Positions 1 through 8,843 of a DNA stretch of 44,722 bases are shown one piece after another (the first letter of the stretch is position 1; each line of letters opens with the position of its first letter). A program made the position numbers and the translations under genes. The notes beneath the pieces are model-generated. The model saw nothing but the letters and a program-made list of their open reading frames with translations. It had not been told where the DNA came from and searched no databases. This DNA comes from a virus, in the IMG/VR virus record IMGVR_UViG_3300033145_001596, positions 1 to 44,722 of that record, one strand, 5' to 3'.

Positions 1-815
1 CGCTCACAGCCCCCAAAAACCCCATTTACAGTGCCCTGAGCCCCTCACAGCAGCCCATCACCACAACGCACGAGACAGCCAGCATCACAAGAGCGAAAGA
101 CACCACGAGTACCGAGCATCCACACACCCGATCACACCCAGCCCCAAGGGACGGACACACCAACAGCAGCACGACATGACCAGTCCACAATACACCTTGG
201 CGGTAGCTCGACCCACAGGCCATTGACCCCTTACTTCCCCCACCCGCAAGGCACAGCAGAGGGCAGCACCCCCAACCCAATGTCCACTCAATGCCCCCCC
301 GCACCCCCTGTGATGATAGCGGTGCCTACCTCAACGCATTATCAGGCCAATAAAGCCGGTGATGGGGTTCAGGTCAGCAGCACGGCCAGCAGGTCAGATC
401 AATCGGGCCCCGCACACAGATCGTCGGAGTCCCATTCCGCCAGAATCTTGACCACGCCCCCCGCCCCTTCGGGGATGATTCCCCTTAGTTACCTCCCCAC
501 ACGGCATATCATATTTCAAGACCAAACATTCAAGAGGTGGTTTCTATTTATATATATGCAAAAAATTGCGTCCTTTCAGGCCGGGGCATTCGCATATCCG
601 GGCGGGCCTTACGGCCCTTTTATGCGTCGTATTTCGGTCTATGTTGGTTTTTGGGTTGTTATGGGGGGTGGACTATTCTGGTGTAAACAATTCGGGTAGC
701 GTTTTTGCGTCAATAATACGTTTTTTGCTGGGCTGGTACTTTTGCGAGTTTTTAGGGCAGTCTTTAATGTCGGGAATATATATACATGGGGTGTGATGAA
801 TGTTTCACGTAAAAC
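1..815. other. Gene-free left end, C/A-rich then T-rich
   Basis: No convincing gene is seen in about 800 bases. Bases 1 to about 330 are strikingly rich in C and A on the plus strand with few G or T, unlike the coding sequence to the right. Open frames on either strand here translate to low-complexity Cys/Gly/Val-rich or Pro/Ser/Thr-rich strings with no recognisable motif. From about 480 onward the sequence is T-rich and contains a short GC hairpin with a T run (604-621), runs of alternating TA and a small palindrome (806-818). It may hold the late promoter and packaging site ahead of the terminase genes, but that is inference from position. Confidence 0.5.
604..621 (+). terminator. Short hairpin with T run
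   Basis: GGGCC (604-608), loop TTAC, GGCCC (613-617), then TTTT. The stem is only 5 bp, so it is a weak intrinsic terminator candidate. It would insulate the terminase genes from transcription entering from the left. Confidence 0.35.
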
Positions 816-818
816 GTG
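806..818. promoter_or_regulatory. Small palindrome CACGT-AAA-ACGTG
   Basis: A perfect 5-bp inverted repeat separated by AAA sits in AT-rich sequence about 35 bases before the small terminase start. It could be an operator or part of a promoter region, but nothing in the window names a binding protein. Confidence 0.25.
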
Positions 819-851
819 TATATTTTTGCGTTGTGTGCCGATCGATTATAC

Positions 852-1403
852 ATGCCCAAACGGATGTACAGTGCGGATTTGGCCAAGTTGCTCAAGAGTC
901 AGGGTCGTTGGCAGGCGTTTTCGTCGCGGAAAGCGGCGTTGCTTGCCGAGGGCCTCTCCAAGAAGGCGGCTTTTGAGCAGGCCCACGATGAGTTCATGGT
1001 TGGCACGGTTGCGATGGCCCCGACGAACAAGAAGGCGGAGATTGAAATGTTGCCTCGGTCGGTGTTTAAGCCAGCGGGCAGGCCGGTCAAGGCCCATGAG
1101 GTTGTCGGGTGGATTTACGACAATCTGCACATTTTAGACGTGAAGCCGGAGGACGCCCCGACGCCGGGTGCATGGTGGAATTTGATGGAGGTTCGGCAAT
1201 CGGCGGAGGCACGGCGGTATTTTCTCACATCGGTTTGGCCCAAGACCATCGTTTCTAAATCGGAAATTGACGCAACGGACAGGTTCAAAGATGACGGCAG
1301 AGGACTTTCTGAGCTTATTGAGCGACTTGCCGCTGAAAGTGATGCGGGTTCGGGAGAAATACCCGATATACTCGTCGTGCCTGAAGAACGTTTCGGGCTA
1401 TAA
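852..1403 (+). CDS. Putative terminase small subunit
   Basis: A 183-residue protein directly ahead of, and overlapping, the large terminase gene. That is the usual place for the small subunit, which recognises the packaging site and presents DNA to the ATPase. The N-terminal half is helical and basic (MPKRMYSADLAKLLKSQG, then an AFSSRKAALLAEGLSKKAAF stretch), fitting a DNA-binding helical fold. No family motif is clear, so the name rests mainly on position. The ATG at 852 is preferred over an upstream GTG at 816 because the extra residues are Cys-rich and unlike a natural start; neither has a good ribosome binding site. It overlaps the next gene by 113 bases in another frame, suggesting coupled translation. 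Confidence 0.5.
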   Translation: MPKRMYSADLAKLLKSQGRWQAFSSRKAALLAEGLSKKAAFEQAHDEFMVGTVAMAPTNKKAEIEMLPRSVFKPAGRPVKAHEVVGWIYDNLHILDVKPEDAPTPGAWWNLMEVRQSAEARRYFLTSVWPKTIVSKSEIDATDRFKDDGRGLSELIERLAAESDAGSGEIPDILVVPEERFGL

Positions 1404-3192
1404 GACCCGGGCGGGCAATCTGGCATATCGGCAGCGAATGCTCGCAGAATGCGCTACCTCCAAGGAGGCGGCTCATCGGGAGTGGATACGCTGCCGGCGC
1501 GATGTGCTGTACTACATCAACACTTACTGCTACACCTACGACCCCCGATTATCGCCAAAATCGACGGTTGTGCCGTTTATCACCTACAATTTTCAGGACA
1601 TGGCGCTCGATGACCTGGTTACGGCTATCGACGAGGACCGCGATATGCTGATCGAGAAGTCGCGGGATATGGGTGCGTCGTGGATGTCGATCACGGTTTT
1701 GGAGCATAAGTGGCATTTCTACGATTATCAGGCGATTCGGGCCATGTCGCGGACAGAGGACCTTGTTGACAAGACCGACGACCCGGACGCCCTGTTCTGG
1801 AAGGTCGATTTTATCCTCGAACATCTTCCGTCCTGGCTGGCGCCTCGGTACAAGCATAATCACCTGCATTTCACGAATAGGGACGGCAGATCGACGCTGG
1901 ACGGCATGACCACGGCCTCGGATGCAGGTCGTGGCGGTCGCTGCGGGGTCCTGTTCATCGACGAGTTTGCGGCGGTGCCTGACGACAACGCGGTTTTAAG
2001 CTCCACTCGTGATACAACGACCTGTAGGCTTTTCAATTCGACGCATCAGGGGGCGGCGACGGCGTTTTACAAGCTCAGCAAGGGCAGAATACCGAAGCTC
2101 ATCCTGCACTGGTCCCTGCACCCGGCAAAGCAACGCGGGCTGTATATGACCGGCGAAGATGGCAAGGTTCGGCCGCTGGATAAGAATTTCCGGGGCAAGG
2201 TCAAGGACATCGAGGGTAACGAGTACGATTTCCCGTTCGATTACCCCTTCAGGCTCGACGGCAAGATGCGTTCGCCATGGTACGATAACGAGTGTGATCG
2301 TGCAGCTCACCCTATGGAGATCGCCCAAGAGCTTGACATTGACCCCTTCAGCAGCGACTTCCAGTATTTCGACGCTAAAGAGATTTCGCTGGTCGAGAAA
2401 CGCGATTGCCGCACGCCGTTCTTCGAGGGTGATCTTGAATTCGATCCGGATTCGCTGAAGCCGCTTGAGTTCGTGCCGAGACCGGGCGGGCCTTTGAAGC
2501 TGTGGGTCATGCTCGATGCCCAGGGCAATGTGTCCGAGAGCCTTACCGATGTCGTCTTCGGTATCGACGTGTCGGCAGGTACCGGGGCCTCGAACTCGGC
2601 GATAACCGGGGGGAATGCGCGTACCGGCGAGAAGATTCTCGAATACGCCAACCCGAATATCAAGCCCGAATCGTTCGCCGCCTACACGTATGCACTGGCT
2701 AATGCCTTCAATCAGGCCTTTTTGGTTTGGGATGCCGGTGGGCCTGGTGGTACGTTTGGGGACACGATTATCGAATTGGGGTATCGAAACGTCTACTACA
2801 AGCGAAACGAGCTTACCCTGTCCAAAAAAGTAACCGACACGCCCGGCTTCTTCCTGTCCAACAAGGACATCAAGAGACGGCTGATCGGCGACTATCGCAG
2901 AGCCCTGAAAGCTCAGACCTTTATCCAGCGGTCAAGAGTTGCAAACGAGGAATGCCTGTCGTACATCTACACGACTCGAAAAACCATTGAGCACTCGGCA
3001 GCACTCAATTCGGTGGATCCTTCCGGGGCCGGCGACTCCCACGGTGATCGCGTGATCGCAGACGCCCTGTGCAATAAGGGCATGAAGGTGATGAAACCCG
3101 ACGTTAAGAGCGAGTCGCACGAGCCGCAAAACTGCTATGCGGCCCGACAGCGAGAATGGTTACAGAAACAGAAAGCGAAAGAAAGGTGGTAG
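1291..3192 (+). CDS. terL: Terminase large subunit (packaging ATPase/nuclease)
   Basis: Motor that translocates phage DNA into the procapsid and cuts it. The N-terminal half has a Walker A-like EKSRDMGASW and a Walker B CGVLFIDEFA, typical of terminase ATPases. The C-terminal half has an RNase H-like nuclease: FGIDVSAGTG holds the first acidic residue, VWDAGGPGG the second region, and GDSHGDRVIADAL the last. Length (633 residues) fits the family. ATG 1291 has an AGG stretch just upstream and is preferred; a TTG at 1267 would add eight residues. The next gene begins three bases after the stop, so the two are co-translated. The identification is strong on motifs and gene order (TerS, TerL, portal, scaffold, capsid). 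Confidence 0.93.
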   Translation: MTAEDFLSLLSDLPLKVMRVREKYPIYSSCLKNVSGYKTRAGNLAYRQRMLAECATSKEAAHREWIRCRRDVLYYINTYCYTYDPRLSPKSTVVPFITYNFQDMALDDLVTAIDEDRDMLIEKSRDMGASWMSITVLEHKWHFYDYQAIRAMSRTEDLVDKTDDPDALFWKVDFILEHLPSWLAPRYKHNHLHFTNRDGRSTLDGMTTASDAGRGGRCGVLFIDEFAAVPDDNAVLSSTRDTTTCRLFNSTHQGAATAFYKLSKGRIPKLILHWSLHPAKQRGLYMTGEDGKVRPLDKNFRGKVKDIEGNEYDFPFDYPFRLDGKMRSPWYDNECDRAAHPMEIAQELDIDPFSSDFQYFDAKEISLVEKRDCRTPFFEGDLEFDPDSLKPLEFVPRPGGPLKLWVMLDAQGNVSESLTDVVFGIDVSAGTGASNSAITGGNARTGEKILEYANPNIKPESFAAYTYALANAFNQAFLVWDAGGPGGTFGDTIIELGYRNVYYKRNELTLSKKVTDTPGFFLSNKDIKRRLIGDYRRALKAQTFIQRSRVANEECLSYIYTTRKTIEHSAALNSVDPSGAGDSHGDRVIADALCNKGMKVMKPDVKSESHEPQNCYAARQREWLQKQKAKERW

Positions 3193-3194
3193 TT

Positions 3195-3338
3195 ATGGAC
3201 ACGGAAAAACTCAAGGCAAAGATCATTCATGGGCTCAATCTGGCAAGTCGGATGTGGCCCAACCTGTCTATTGAGGTCAAGAACAGCGAAGACGACGACG
3301 CCCCTCAACGGAATAATGTAAACCCATATTTTATTTAA
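3195..3338 (+). CDS. Small hypothetical protein after terminase
   Basis: A 47-residue charged protein beginning MDTEKLKAKIIHGLNLASRM and ending in NVNPYFI. It starts three bases after the terminase stop and has a good AAAGGTGG ribosome binding site that overlaps the end of terL. I do not recognise a family. Its spacing within the operon and its coding-like composition support a real gene; the role is unknown. Confidence 0.6.
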   Translation: MDTEKLKAKIIHGLNLASRMWPNLSIEVKNSEDDDAPQRNNVNPYFI

Positions 3339-3350
3339 GGAGCAAGAGTT

Positions 3351-3803
3351 ATGACTAAGCGCTACATTGGAACGAAGATTATCGAGGCCAGGCCGATGAC
3401 GCTTGGCGAGTACAACCTGTACCGTTCATGGAAAATCCCGGATGATGAGGACCCGTGCCGTAAAGGCTACTTGGTGATCTATCAGGATGGCTACGAGTCC
3501 TGGAGCCCGGCGACCGTGTTCGAGGAAGCTTACAGGTTGTGCGATGCAATGACGTTTGGCCTGGCAATCGAGGCCATGAAGAAGGGCAAGAAGGTCGCTC
3601 GTGCCGGGTGGAACGGTAAAGATATGTTCATCTTCCTGCGTGAAGGACGCCAGATTACAGGCGTTGCACCGGACAGCCCAATGGGCGGGGATTTCGAGAG
3701 CAGGGGTCATTTCTGCATGAAAGACGCCCAAGGGCTTTGCGTTGTCGGCTGGCTGGCCTCTCAGACCGACATGATCGCCGAAGACTGGTTCATGGTGGAA
3801 TGA
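3351..3803 (+). CDS. Tad2-like (DUF2829) anti-Thoeris protein
   Basis: A 150-residue protein whose C-terminal ~85 residues match the DUF2829/Tad2 pattern: MTFGLAIEAMKKGKKVARAG, then WNGKDMFIFL, and near the end GWLASQTDMIAEDW. Known Tad2 proteins form homotetramers that sequester signalling nucleotides made by Thoeris ThsB, and some relatives bind CBASS nucleotides. The N-terminal ~60 residues (MTKRYIGTKI, then GYESWSPATVFEEAYR) are an extra domain seen in many phage proteins of unknown function. The ribosome binding site is AAGGAGCAAGAGTT. It lies between terminase and portal, and its stop overlaps the next start (ATGA). The family call is fairly sure; anti-defence activity of this copy is inferred. 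Confidence 0.8.
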   Translation: MTKRYIGTKIIEARPMTLGEYNLYRSWKIPDDEDPCRKGYLVIYQDGYESWSPATVFEEAYRLCDAMTFGLAIEAMKKGKKVARAGWNGKDMFIFLREGRQITGVAPDSPMGGDFESRGHFCMKDAQGLCVVGWLASQTDMIAEDWFMVE

Positions 3804-4012
3804 TGGCGACTTCACAGGCCCGGATTAGGAAAATCGAGAACATGCTTGCAGATCGGCAGTCTGATCGTGAGTTCACCGCCAGAAAGGCGGTTTCTGAGTT
3901 CTTAGAGCAGGATGACCGGCGACGTGAGCAGGAGGCAGATGCCTGTTTTGAGGCTCTGTGTCGGGACGGTGTGATACGTCCGGCTGCCGAAACTGAAAAG
4001 ATTGTCGTTTAA
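3800..4012 (+). CDS. Small helical hypothetical protein
   Basis: A 70-residue, highly charged, predicted helical protein (ATSQARIRKIENMLADRQSD, later EFLEQDDRRREQEADACFE). Its start ATG overlaps the Tad2-like stop in an ATGA, showing translational coupling. No known domain is recognised. It is the last gene before a strong terminator, so it closes the first late transcription unit. It might assist the Tad2-like protein or terminase, but that is only position-based. Confidence 0.6.
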   Translation: MMATSQARIRKIENMLADRQSDREFTARKAVSEFLEQDDRRREQEADACFEALCRDGVIRPAAETEKIVV

Positions 4013-4137
4013 TGACGATGAAAACAGGGCTTACTTACCTTCGGTAAATTGTGTTTTTGGAGAGCAGTCATGTTGTAATGGCTAATAACGGGTTTGCTTG
4101 TCAGCCGGCCAGTTGACAGGCGACGAATAGAACAATC
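4013..4137 (+). other. Gene-free stretch with small hairpins
   Basis: Between the small helical gene and the terminator there is no open frame of note. It contains TTACC-TTC-GGTAA near 4034 and TGTCAGC (4099-4105) pairing with GTTGACA (4112-4118). Together with the terminator that follows it could be the 3' untranslated end of the operon or a short structured RNA. Confidence 0.35.
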
Positions 4138-4180
4138 AAAGCGGCAATAGGGTGCCCTATCACCCTGTTGCCGCTTTTTT
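4138..4180 (+). terminator. Strong intrinsic terminator inside the late region
   Basis: A 14-bp stem, 4141-4154 pairing with 4161-4174 (one G-U pair), with a 6-base loop CCCTAT and followed by six T. It also has A residues ahead, so it may work in both directions. It separates terminase/Tad2 genes from the portal gene, implying a separate promoter or antitermination for the head genes. Confidence 0.88.
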
Positions 4181-4200
4181 GTTGCCCGTTGCACGAGACT

Positions 4201-5967
4201 ATGGGCTTTAATCCAAAAAACAAAGATGACATCATACGGCTTTCAACCGCCGTAAAGTACAGCTTCGGCAAGGCGCTTAAGCCTTTCCGCGATCATCGCC
4301 TGGAAGCGATTCGTGAATATGTCGGCAGGCACTACTCCGACAACGGCACCTCAGACCGCGTTCCGATCAACCTGCTGGAATTAGCGGTCAACATCTACCT
4401 GCAACGGCTGGCGTCAAAGGCGCCGAATGTAGATGTCAGCACCAAGTTCAAGCAACTCAAGGACAAGGCTGATCGGTTCGGAATAGCCCTCAACTACCTC
4501 ATCACCGAGGAAATCGAGTTTGCAGACGCCCTGGAAATGGTCGTGCTGGATGCGGTCTTCTCGGTCGGGATTATGAAGGTGGGGATCAATAACACCACTG
4601 TCGAGGTCGGCGGGATCCTGCACGATGTAGCACAGGCCTTCGCCGATCATATCTCGCTTGACGATTGGGTTCACGATATGACGGTCAAGCGGTTTGAGCA
4701 GGCTCAGTTCATGGGCAACCGCTACCAGATGCCGCTTTGGCAGGCAAAGGAGCTTTTCCCAGACAAGGCCGACAAGCTCATCTCCGTGGAACGTCGGAGA
4801 GGCCAGGAAACAGACCGCGATCTGTCAGAGGGTGAATCATCGACTATCGAACGGTTCAACGAGGTTGTTGACCTGTGGGACCTGTGGCTGCCGCAGGAAA
4901 ATGTGGTGCTTACCTGCCAGGTTGACGACGCTACCGGAGGGATAGCCGAAGTGCTCAACGTGGTCGAATGGACGGGTCCGGAAAAAGGCCCTTATCACTT
5001 CCTGAGCTTCAGTAAGGTCCCGAACAACACCATGCCGTTGGCCCCGGCTGCGTTGTGGATGGACCTGCACAAGTTGGCCAATGAACTCTTTCGCAAATTG
5101 GGCAGACAAGCGGGGCGGCAGAAGACGGTTATCGGTGTTCGCGGCGGCGCCGACGCAGACGGCAATCGCATCCTGAGCGCCAACGACGGCGACATGGTAC
5201 GGCTCGACGACCCGAAGGCTGCGCAGGAATACAAGTTCGGCGGCATCGACCAGGAGAGTCTCGGCTTCCTCATCATGGTCAAGGACCTGTTCGCCTACCT
5301 GGGCGGCAACCTCGACGCTTTGGGCGGTCTCGGCCCGCAGGCTGAGACATTAGGCCAGGACCAGCTCTTGACGGCCAGCGCCTCTCAGCGAATGCAGAAG
5401 ATGCAGAATCGCACGGTGGGGTTCACAAAGAGAGTCATAGGCGATCTCGGCTGGTATCAGTGGACCGACCCCACCACAGAATATGCTGTAACTAAGCGCG
5501 TGCCGGGTCTGGATGTGGCGGTCGAGGATGTCTTCGGGCCGATGGACCGCGAGCAGGCCAGCGAGTTCATGCGGTTCAACATCAAGATACAGCCCTACAG
5601 TATGCAGAACCAGACGCCTGAGATGAAACTCATGGCGATCAAGGAAATCTTTATGAACTTCCTTGCCCCGTTCGCCCCGCAGATGGCCGAGCAGGGGATA
5701 ACGATCAACTTCGAGGGATTGCTCAAGCTCATCAGCGATCTCGGCAACCTGCCGGAGCTTAACGAGCTTTTGGACTACGCAAACCCTCAGCAGCAACAGC
5801 AACCCACCCAACCGCCAAAACAGAGCCCGGTAACGACGCGGAAGTACGAACGCATTAATCGACCGGGGGCAACCAGGCAGGGCAAGGACCAGATCATGCA
5901 GCAGGCGCTGTTCGGAGGCAAGCCGCAGAACAGTGAAATGAGTTCGCTTATGCGACCTACAGGATAA
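4201..5967 (+). CDS. Portal protein
   Basis: A 588-residue protein placed between terminase and the scaffold/capsid genes, where the portal ring subunit belongs. The portal forms the dodecameric DNA gateway at one head vertex and docks the terminase. The N-terminus is helical and basic (FNPKNKDDIIRLSTAVKYSF), the middle is alpha/beta, and the C-terminal third contains long helices and a Gln/Pro-rich linker (QQQQQPTQPPKQ) before a short basic tail. The ATG at 4201 is chosen because the upstream TTG lies within the terminator hairpin. The ribosome binding site is weak. Size and order support the call; no single diagnostic motif is visible. Confidence 0.75.
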   Translation: MGFNPKNKDDIIRLSTAVKYSFGKALKPFRDHRLEAIREYVGRHYSDNGTSDRVPINLLELAVNIYLQRLASKAPNVDVSTKFKQLKDKADRFGIALNYLITEEIEFADALEMVVLDAVFSVGIMKVGINNTTVEVGGILHDVAQAFADHISLDDWVHDMTVKRFEQAQFMGNRYQMPLWQAKELFPDKADKLISVERRRGQETDRDLSEGESSTIERFNEVVDLWDLWLPQENVVLTCQVDDATGGIAEVLNVVEWTGPEKGPYHFLSFSKVPNNTMPLAPAALWMDLHKLANELFRKLGRQAGRQKTVIGVRGGADADGNRILSANDGDMVRLDDPKAAQEYKFGGIDQESLGFLIMVKDLFAYLGGNLDALGGLGPQAETLGQDQLLTASASQRMQKMQNRTVGFTKRVIGDLGWYQWTDPTTEYAVTKRVPGLDVAVEDVFGPMDREQASEFMRFNIKIQPYSMQNQTPEMKLMAIKEIFMNFLAPFAPQMAEQGITINFEGLLKLISDLGNLPELNELLDYANPQQQQQPTQPPKQSPVTTRKYERINRPGATRQGKDQIMQQALFGGKPQNSEMSSLMRPTG

Positions 5968-5979
5968 AGGAATGACATT

Positions 5980-6162
5980 ATGCCGCCAGGATCGGAAAAA
6001 CCGTGTGCAGCTCACGATGTAAGAATCACCAACATGGAAAAGCGCCAGGATAAGGTGGACGTGATTCTTGAGAAGATACGGAACCGCCTGCCGGTCTGGG
6101 CAACGTGTGTAGTTTCACTTCTGACGTTAATCATCGGACTTTTATGGAAGATGGGAAAATGA
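5980..6162 (+). CDS. Small membrane protein, XhlA/holin-like topology
   Basis: A 60-residue protein: a polar N-terminus, a short amphipathic coiled-coil (ITNMEKRQDKVDVILEKIRN), then one transmembrane segment (VWATCVVSLLTLIIGLLW) and a Lys tail. This layout resembles XhlA-type haemolysin/holin accessory proteins, which work with holins in lysis. Its place in the head operon is odd for a lysis gene. The ribosome binding site is AAAGGA; its stop overlaps the next start. The function is uncertain, the topology is clear. Confidence 0.6.
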   Translation: MPPGSEKPCAAHDVRITNMEKRQDKVDVILEKIRNRLPVWATCVVSLLTLIIGLLWKMGK

Positions 6163-6596
6163 CTAAAAGCAGCAAACCCAAAGTAATGACTTGCGTTTTT
6201 CGCAGGCTCGACAACAACGCGCCTGTTGTACTGTACATGACCCATGATGAGTGGCTGGACCAGATCGAGAGCATCCCCGAATCTCAGGACTGGTGCATCA
6301 AGCTCGATGACGGCGGCTACGCTCGCTTCTGTAGACAGGAAACGGACATCCGACGCTACGGCAAGTTCAACCATACGCCCGGCAACTGGCCTATGACCTC
6401 GACCGCTGCCGGCGTTGCCGCAAGTCAGGTTGCCGAGTTGACAGAGTATGACCGAGAGCATGGCGTCCCTACGGAATATACCCCGGACGGCGACCCTATT
6501 TTCACAGGCAAGGAGCACAGGAGAAAGCACTGTGCCCTTCACGGCATGTACGACCGTAACGCCGGCTACGGAGACCCCGCGCCGGTGAACAGATAA
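6159..6596 (+). CDS. Hypothetical protein before scaffold
   Basis: A 145-residue mixed-charge protein starting MTKSSKPKVMTCVFRRLD, coupled to the preceding gene by an ATGA overlap. It contains several aromatic and Cys/His residues (QDWCIKLDDGGYARF; KEHRRKHCALHGMYDR) but no recognised zinc motif. It lies between portal and scaffold, so a head or procapsid role is possible. No function is assigned. Confidence 0.6.
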   Translation: MTKSSKPKVMTCVFRRLDNNAPVVLYMTHDEWLDQIESIPESQDWCIKLDDGGYARFCRQETDIRRYGKFNHTPGNWPMTSTAAGVAASQVAELTEYDREHGVPTEYTPDGDPIFTGKEHRRKHCALHGMYDRNAGYGDPAPVNR

Positions 6597-6627
6597 ACCC
6601 AACAACTAAACCCAAGGAGCAAAGAAC

Positions 6628-7662
6628 ATGGCAGACAAAGAAAAAACAGAGCAGACCTCAAACGAGGAAGAACAGAAGCAGGAAGAATCCCCCGAAATCG
6701 CAAGCGCCGAAACGCTCGATGCACATGAGGCCTTCGATGCGAAGATGGATGCTGACGACGACGACGACAAGGGTGGAGACGAAAAAACCGACGATTCCGG
6801 CGATGAAAAAAATACCGCCGATGACAAAGGGACCGACGAAAAAGATTCCGGCGACGAGAAGAAGGACGAGGAAGGCGAGCAGCTCTCAGACGAACTGCTC
6901 CAACGTGCCGAGGCAGTAGGTATCTCGAAAGAAGATGCCACGGCTGTCGGCAACCCGAAGGCTCTTGAGGCGAGCGTTTCTATCCTCGAAAGCAGGAGCC
7001 AAAAGCAGGATGATGACAAAAAGGAAGGTGACGAGAAGGACGGGGATTCAAAGGGCGGCGACAAATCTGCTGACAAAGGCGACGAAGAAGACAAGCCGTA
7101 TGATTGCGGTCTGGACCCAAAAGAGTGGGAGCCGGAGCTTATCGAGTCTTTGAACAAGCAGGGCCAGCAGCAGCAGGACACTATCAAAGAGCTGCGAAAG
7201 GATGTCGAGGGCCTCAAGGGCGAACTTGCCAGCGAAAGGAAGTCGGCAGGCGCACGTGAAGCCGAGGCTTTTACCGAGCAATTCGATGGCATGGTTTCCG
7301 GTCTCGGCGACGACTTCGCCGACGAGTTGGGCAAAGGCACCATTGACGACCTCGATGCCAACAGCCAGGAGTACAAAAACCGTGTTGCTGTCCAGGACAA
7401 GATGATCGTTCTGGCAAACGGCTACGCCAGCTCCAAAAAAGGCAAACCCCCGTCAGTACAGGGACTGTTTGAAGAAGCGGTCCAACTCGTGTTTCCAAAC
7501 AAAAAAGCAGCCGTCGCTGTCAAAGAGGTCTCGAAAAAGGCCAAAGCGCGTGCCAGTCAATCCATTGGCAGGGGCGCCGACAGCGGACGGAAGAAGACAG
7601 GTTCGGATAAGGCACTTGATGCAAACATCGAGTTCGATAAGAAGCTCGATGAAGACGATTGA
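6628..7662 (+). CDS. Putative scaffolding protein
   Basis: A 344-residue, very acidic and Lys-rich protein with low-complexity D/E/K/G stretches in the first 160 residues, a Gln-rich helical middle (NKQGQQQQDTIKELRKDVEG) forming a probable coiled coil, and a basic C-terminal tail (KAKARASQSIGRGADSGRKK). Scaffolding proteins commonly sit just before the major capsid gene, are helical and soluble, and bind coat through a basic C-terminus. This gene fits on all counts. The ribosome binding site is AAGGAGC. An alternative is a general head-assembly protein. Confidence 0.7.
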   Translation: MADKEKTEQTSNEEEQKQEESPEIASAETLDAHEAFDAKMDADDDDDKGGDEKTDDSGDEKNTADDKGTDEKDSGDEKKDEEGEQLSDELLQRAEAVGISKEDATAVGNPKALEASVSILESRSQKQDDDKKEGDEKDGDSKGGDKSADKGDEEDKPYDCGLDPKEWEPELIESLNKQGQQQQDTIKELRKDVEGLKGELASERKSAGAREAEAFTEQFDGMVSGLGDDFADELGKGTIDDLDANSQEYKNRVAVQDKMIVLANGYASSKKGKPPSVQGLFEEAVQLVFPNKKAAVAVKEVSKKAKARASQSIGRGADSGRKKTGSDKALDANIEFDKKLDEDD

Positions 7663-7703
7663 AAAGCCTTGTCTGAGACCACAGATAAGGAAAGGAACGA
7701 ACT

Positions 7704-8789
7704 ATGAGTATAAAAGACAGTGATATTGAAGACCTCCTGACGACTACGCACTATAACGAGCCCAAGGGGAAGATAACAGACATCTCCCAGGACTTGCAAA
7801 GGTTTGTCGTCATGTCGTGGCTGTTCACGAAGAACGGCGGTCTTATCGTTAAGAAAAGCGGCGTCGGTATCAAAGAGACGCTGATGATAAACTACGGCGG
7901 CGAGAGTCGCTGGATTGGCGAGTACGACGAAGATGTTATCATGGTTGGCGATCACCTCACGAAGATGCAGCTCAACTGGTGCCTGCTGACGGATAACCTG
8001 GCATACAGTCGCGGCGAGATTCTTGAGAACCGGGGCGAGGACCGCATCAACAACGTCATCAAGCCGAGACGCCGGGCCTTGCAGCTCCGAATCGCCAAGA
8101 GCATGGAAAATACGTTCTTCGATGCACCGGACGCCGATGACGACCTGTCGCCGTGGGGCCTGATGTACTGGATTGTCAAGAACCCCAGCACCGGCTTCCA
8201 CGGCGGGTATCCGCCGGGCGGCTTTACCCGTATCGGCAACATCAATCTCACCAAGGCGCCGAACTTCAAGAACTACACCGGCACCTACACAGCGGTCAGT
8301 AAGACCGACCTGATCGCCAAGATGAGGAAGGCACACCGCAAGACCGGATGGGTCGCACCCAAGACCATGAAGGACTTCGAGGGCGACATCGGCAACCGTC
8401 GTGTCATCCTGGTCAATGAGGAAACCGTTGACGCCCTGGAAATGGTCGGTGAGGCTCAAAACGAGAACCTCGGTCGGGACATGGCCCCGATGACCGGCGA
8501 CAGGGTATCAACTCGAAAGAGGGACACGCTGTTTGTCGATGGCGAGATCACCTTCAAGAAGCATCCGATTGTGTGGGTGCCGAAGGTGGATGAGGATACG
8601 ACCAATCCGGTCTATATGCTGGATAAGGCGACAATGAAAGCCTTGACCCTCAAGGGCGACAATATGCGTGAAGGCGACTTTAAGGCTCTGCACGGCAGCC
8701 AGCACCGCGTGTTCGCATCGCACGTTGACCACAAGTGCCAGTATATGTGCACCAACAGGCGCAATAACGTGGTCTTCTACCAGGCGTAG
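7704..8789 (+). CDS. Major capsid protein
   Basis: A 361-residue protein right after the scaffold-like gene. The pattern of a short helical start (MSIKDSDIEDLLTTTHYNEP), an alpha/beta core and a C-terminal domain fits an HK97-fold coat subunit. The stretch IGEYDEDVIMVGDHLTKMQL followed by RGEDRINNVIKPRRRALQ resembles coat proteins of short-tailed phages. The ribosome binding site is AAAGGAACGAACT. It has no cleavable delta domain, as expected when a separate scaffold is used. Order and size make this a good call, though no sequence search supports it. Confidence 0.82.
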   Translation: MSIKDSDIEDLLTTTHYNEPKGKITDISQDLQRFVVMSWLFTKNGGLIVKKSGVGIKETLMINYGGESRWIGEYDEDVIMVGDHLTKMQLNWCLLTDNLAYSRGEILENRGEDRINNVIKPRRRALQLRIAKSMENTFFDAPDADDDLSPWGLMYWIVKNPSTGFHGGYPPGGFTRIGNINLTKAPNFKNYTGTYTAVSKTDLIAKMRKAHRKTGWVAPKTMKDFEGDIGNRRVILVNEETVDALEMVGEAQNENLGRDMAPMTGDRVSTRKRDTLFVDGEITFKKHPIVWVPKVDEDTTNPVYMLDKATMKALTLKGDNMREGDFKALHGSQHRVFASHVDHKCQYMCTNRRNNVVFYQA

Positions 8790-8843
8790 CAGGCGATGAC
8801 GACGGAACGAAACAAGAACTTCTTTACTTAGGAGAATAGAATT

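Noticed and set aside
223-699. 158-codon plus-strand open frame near the left end
   Set aside because: Low-complexity Pro/Ser/Thr composition, no ribosome binding site and no motif. It crosses the composition change and a hairpin.
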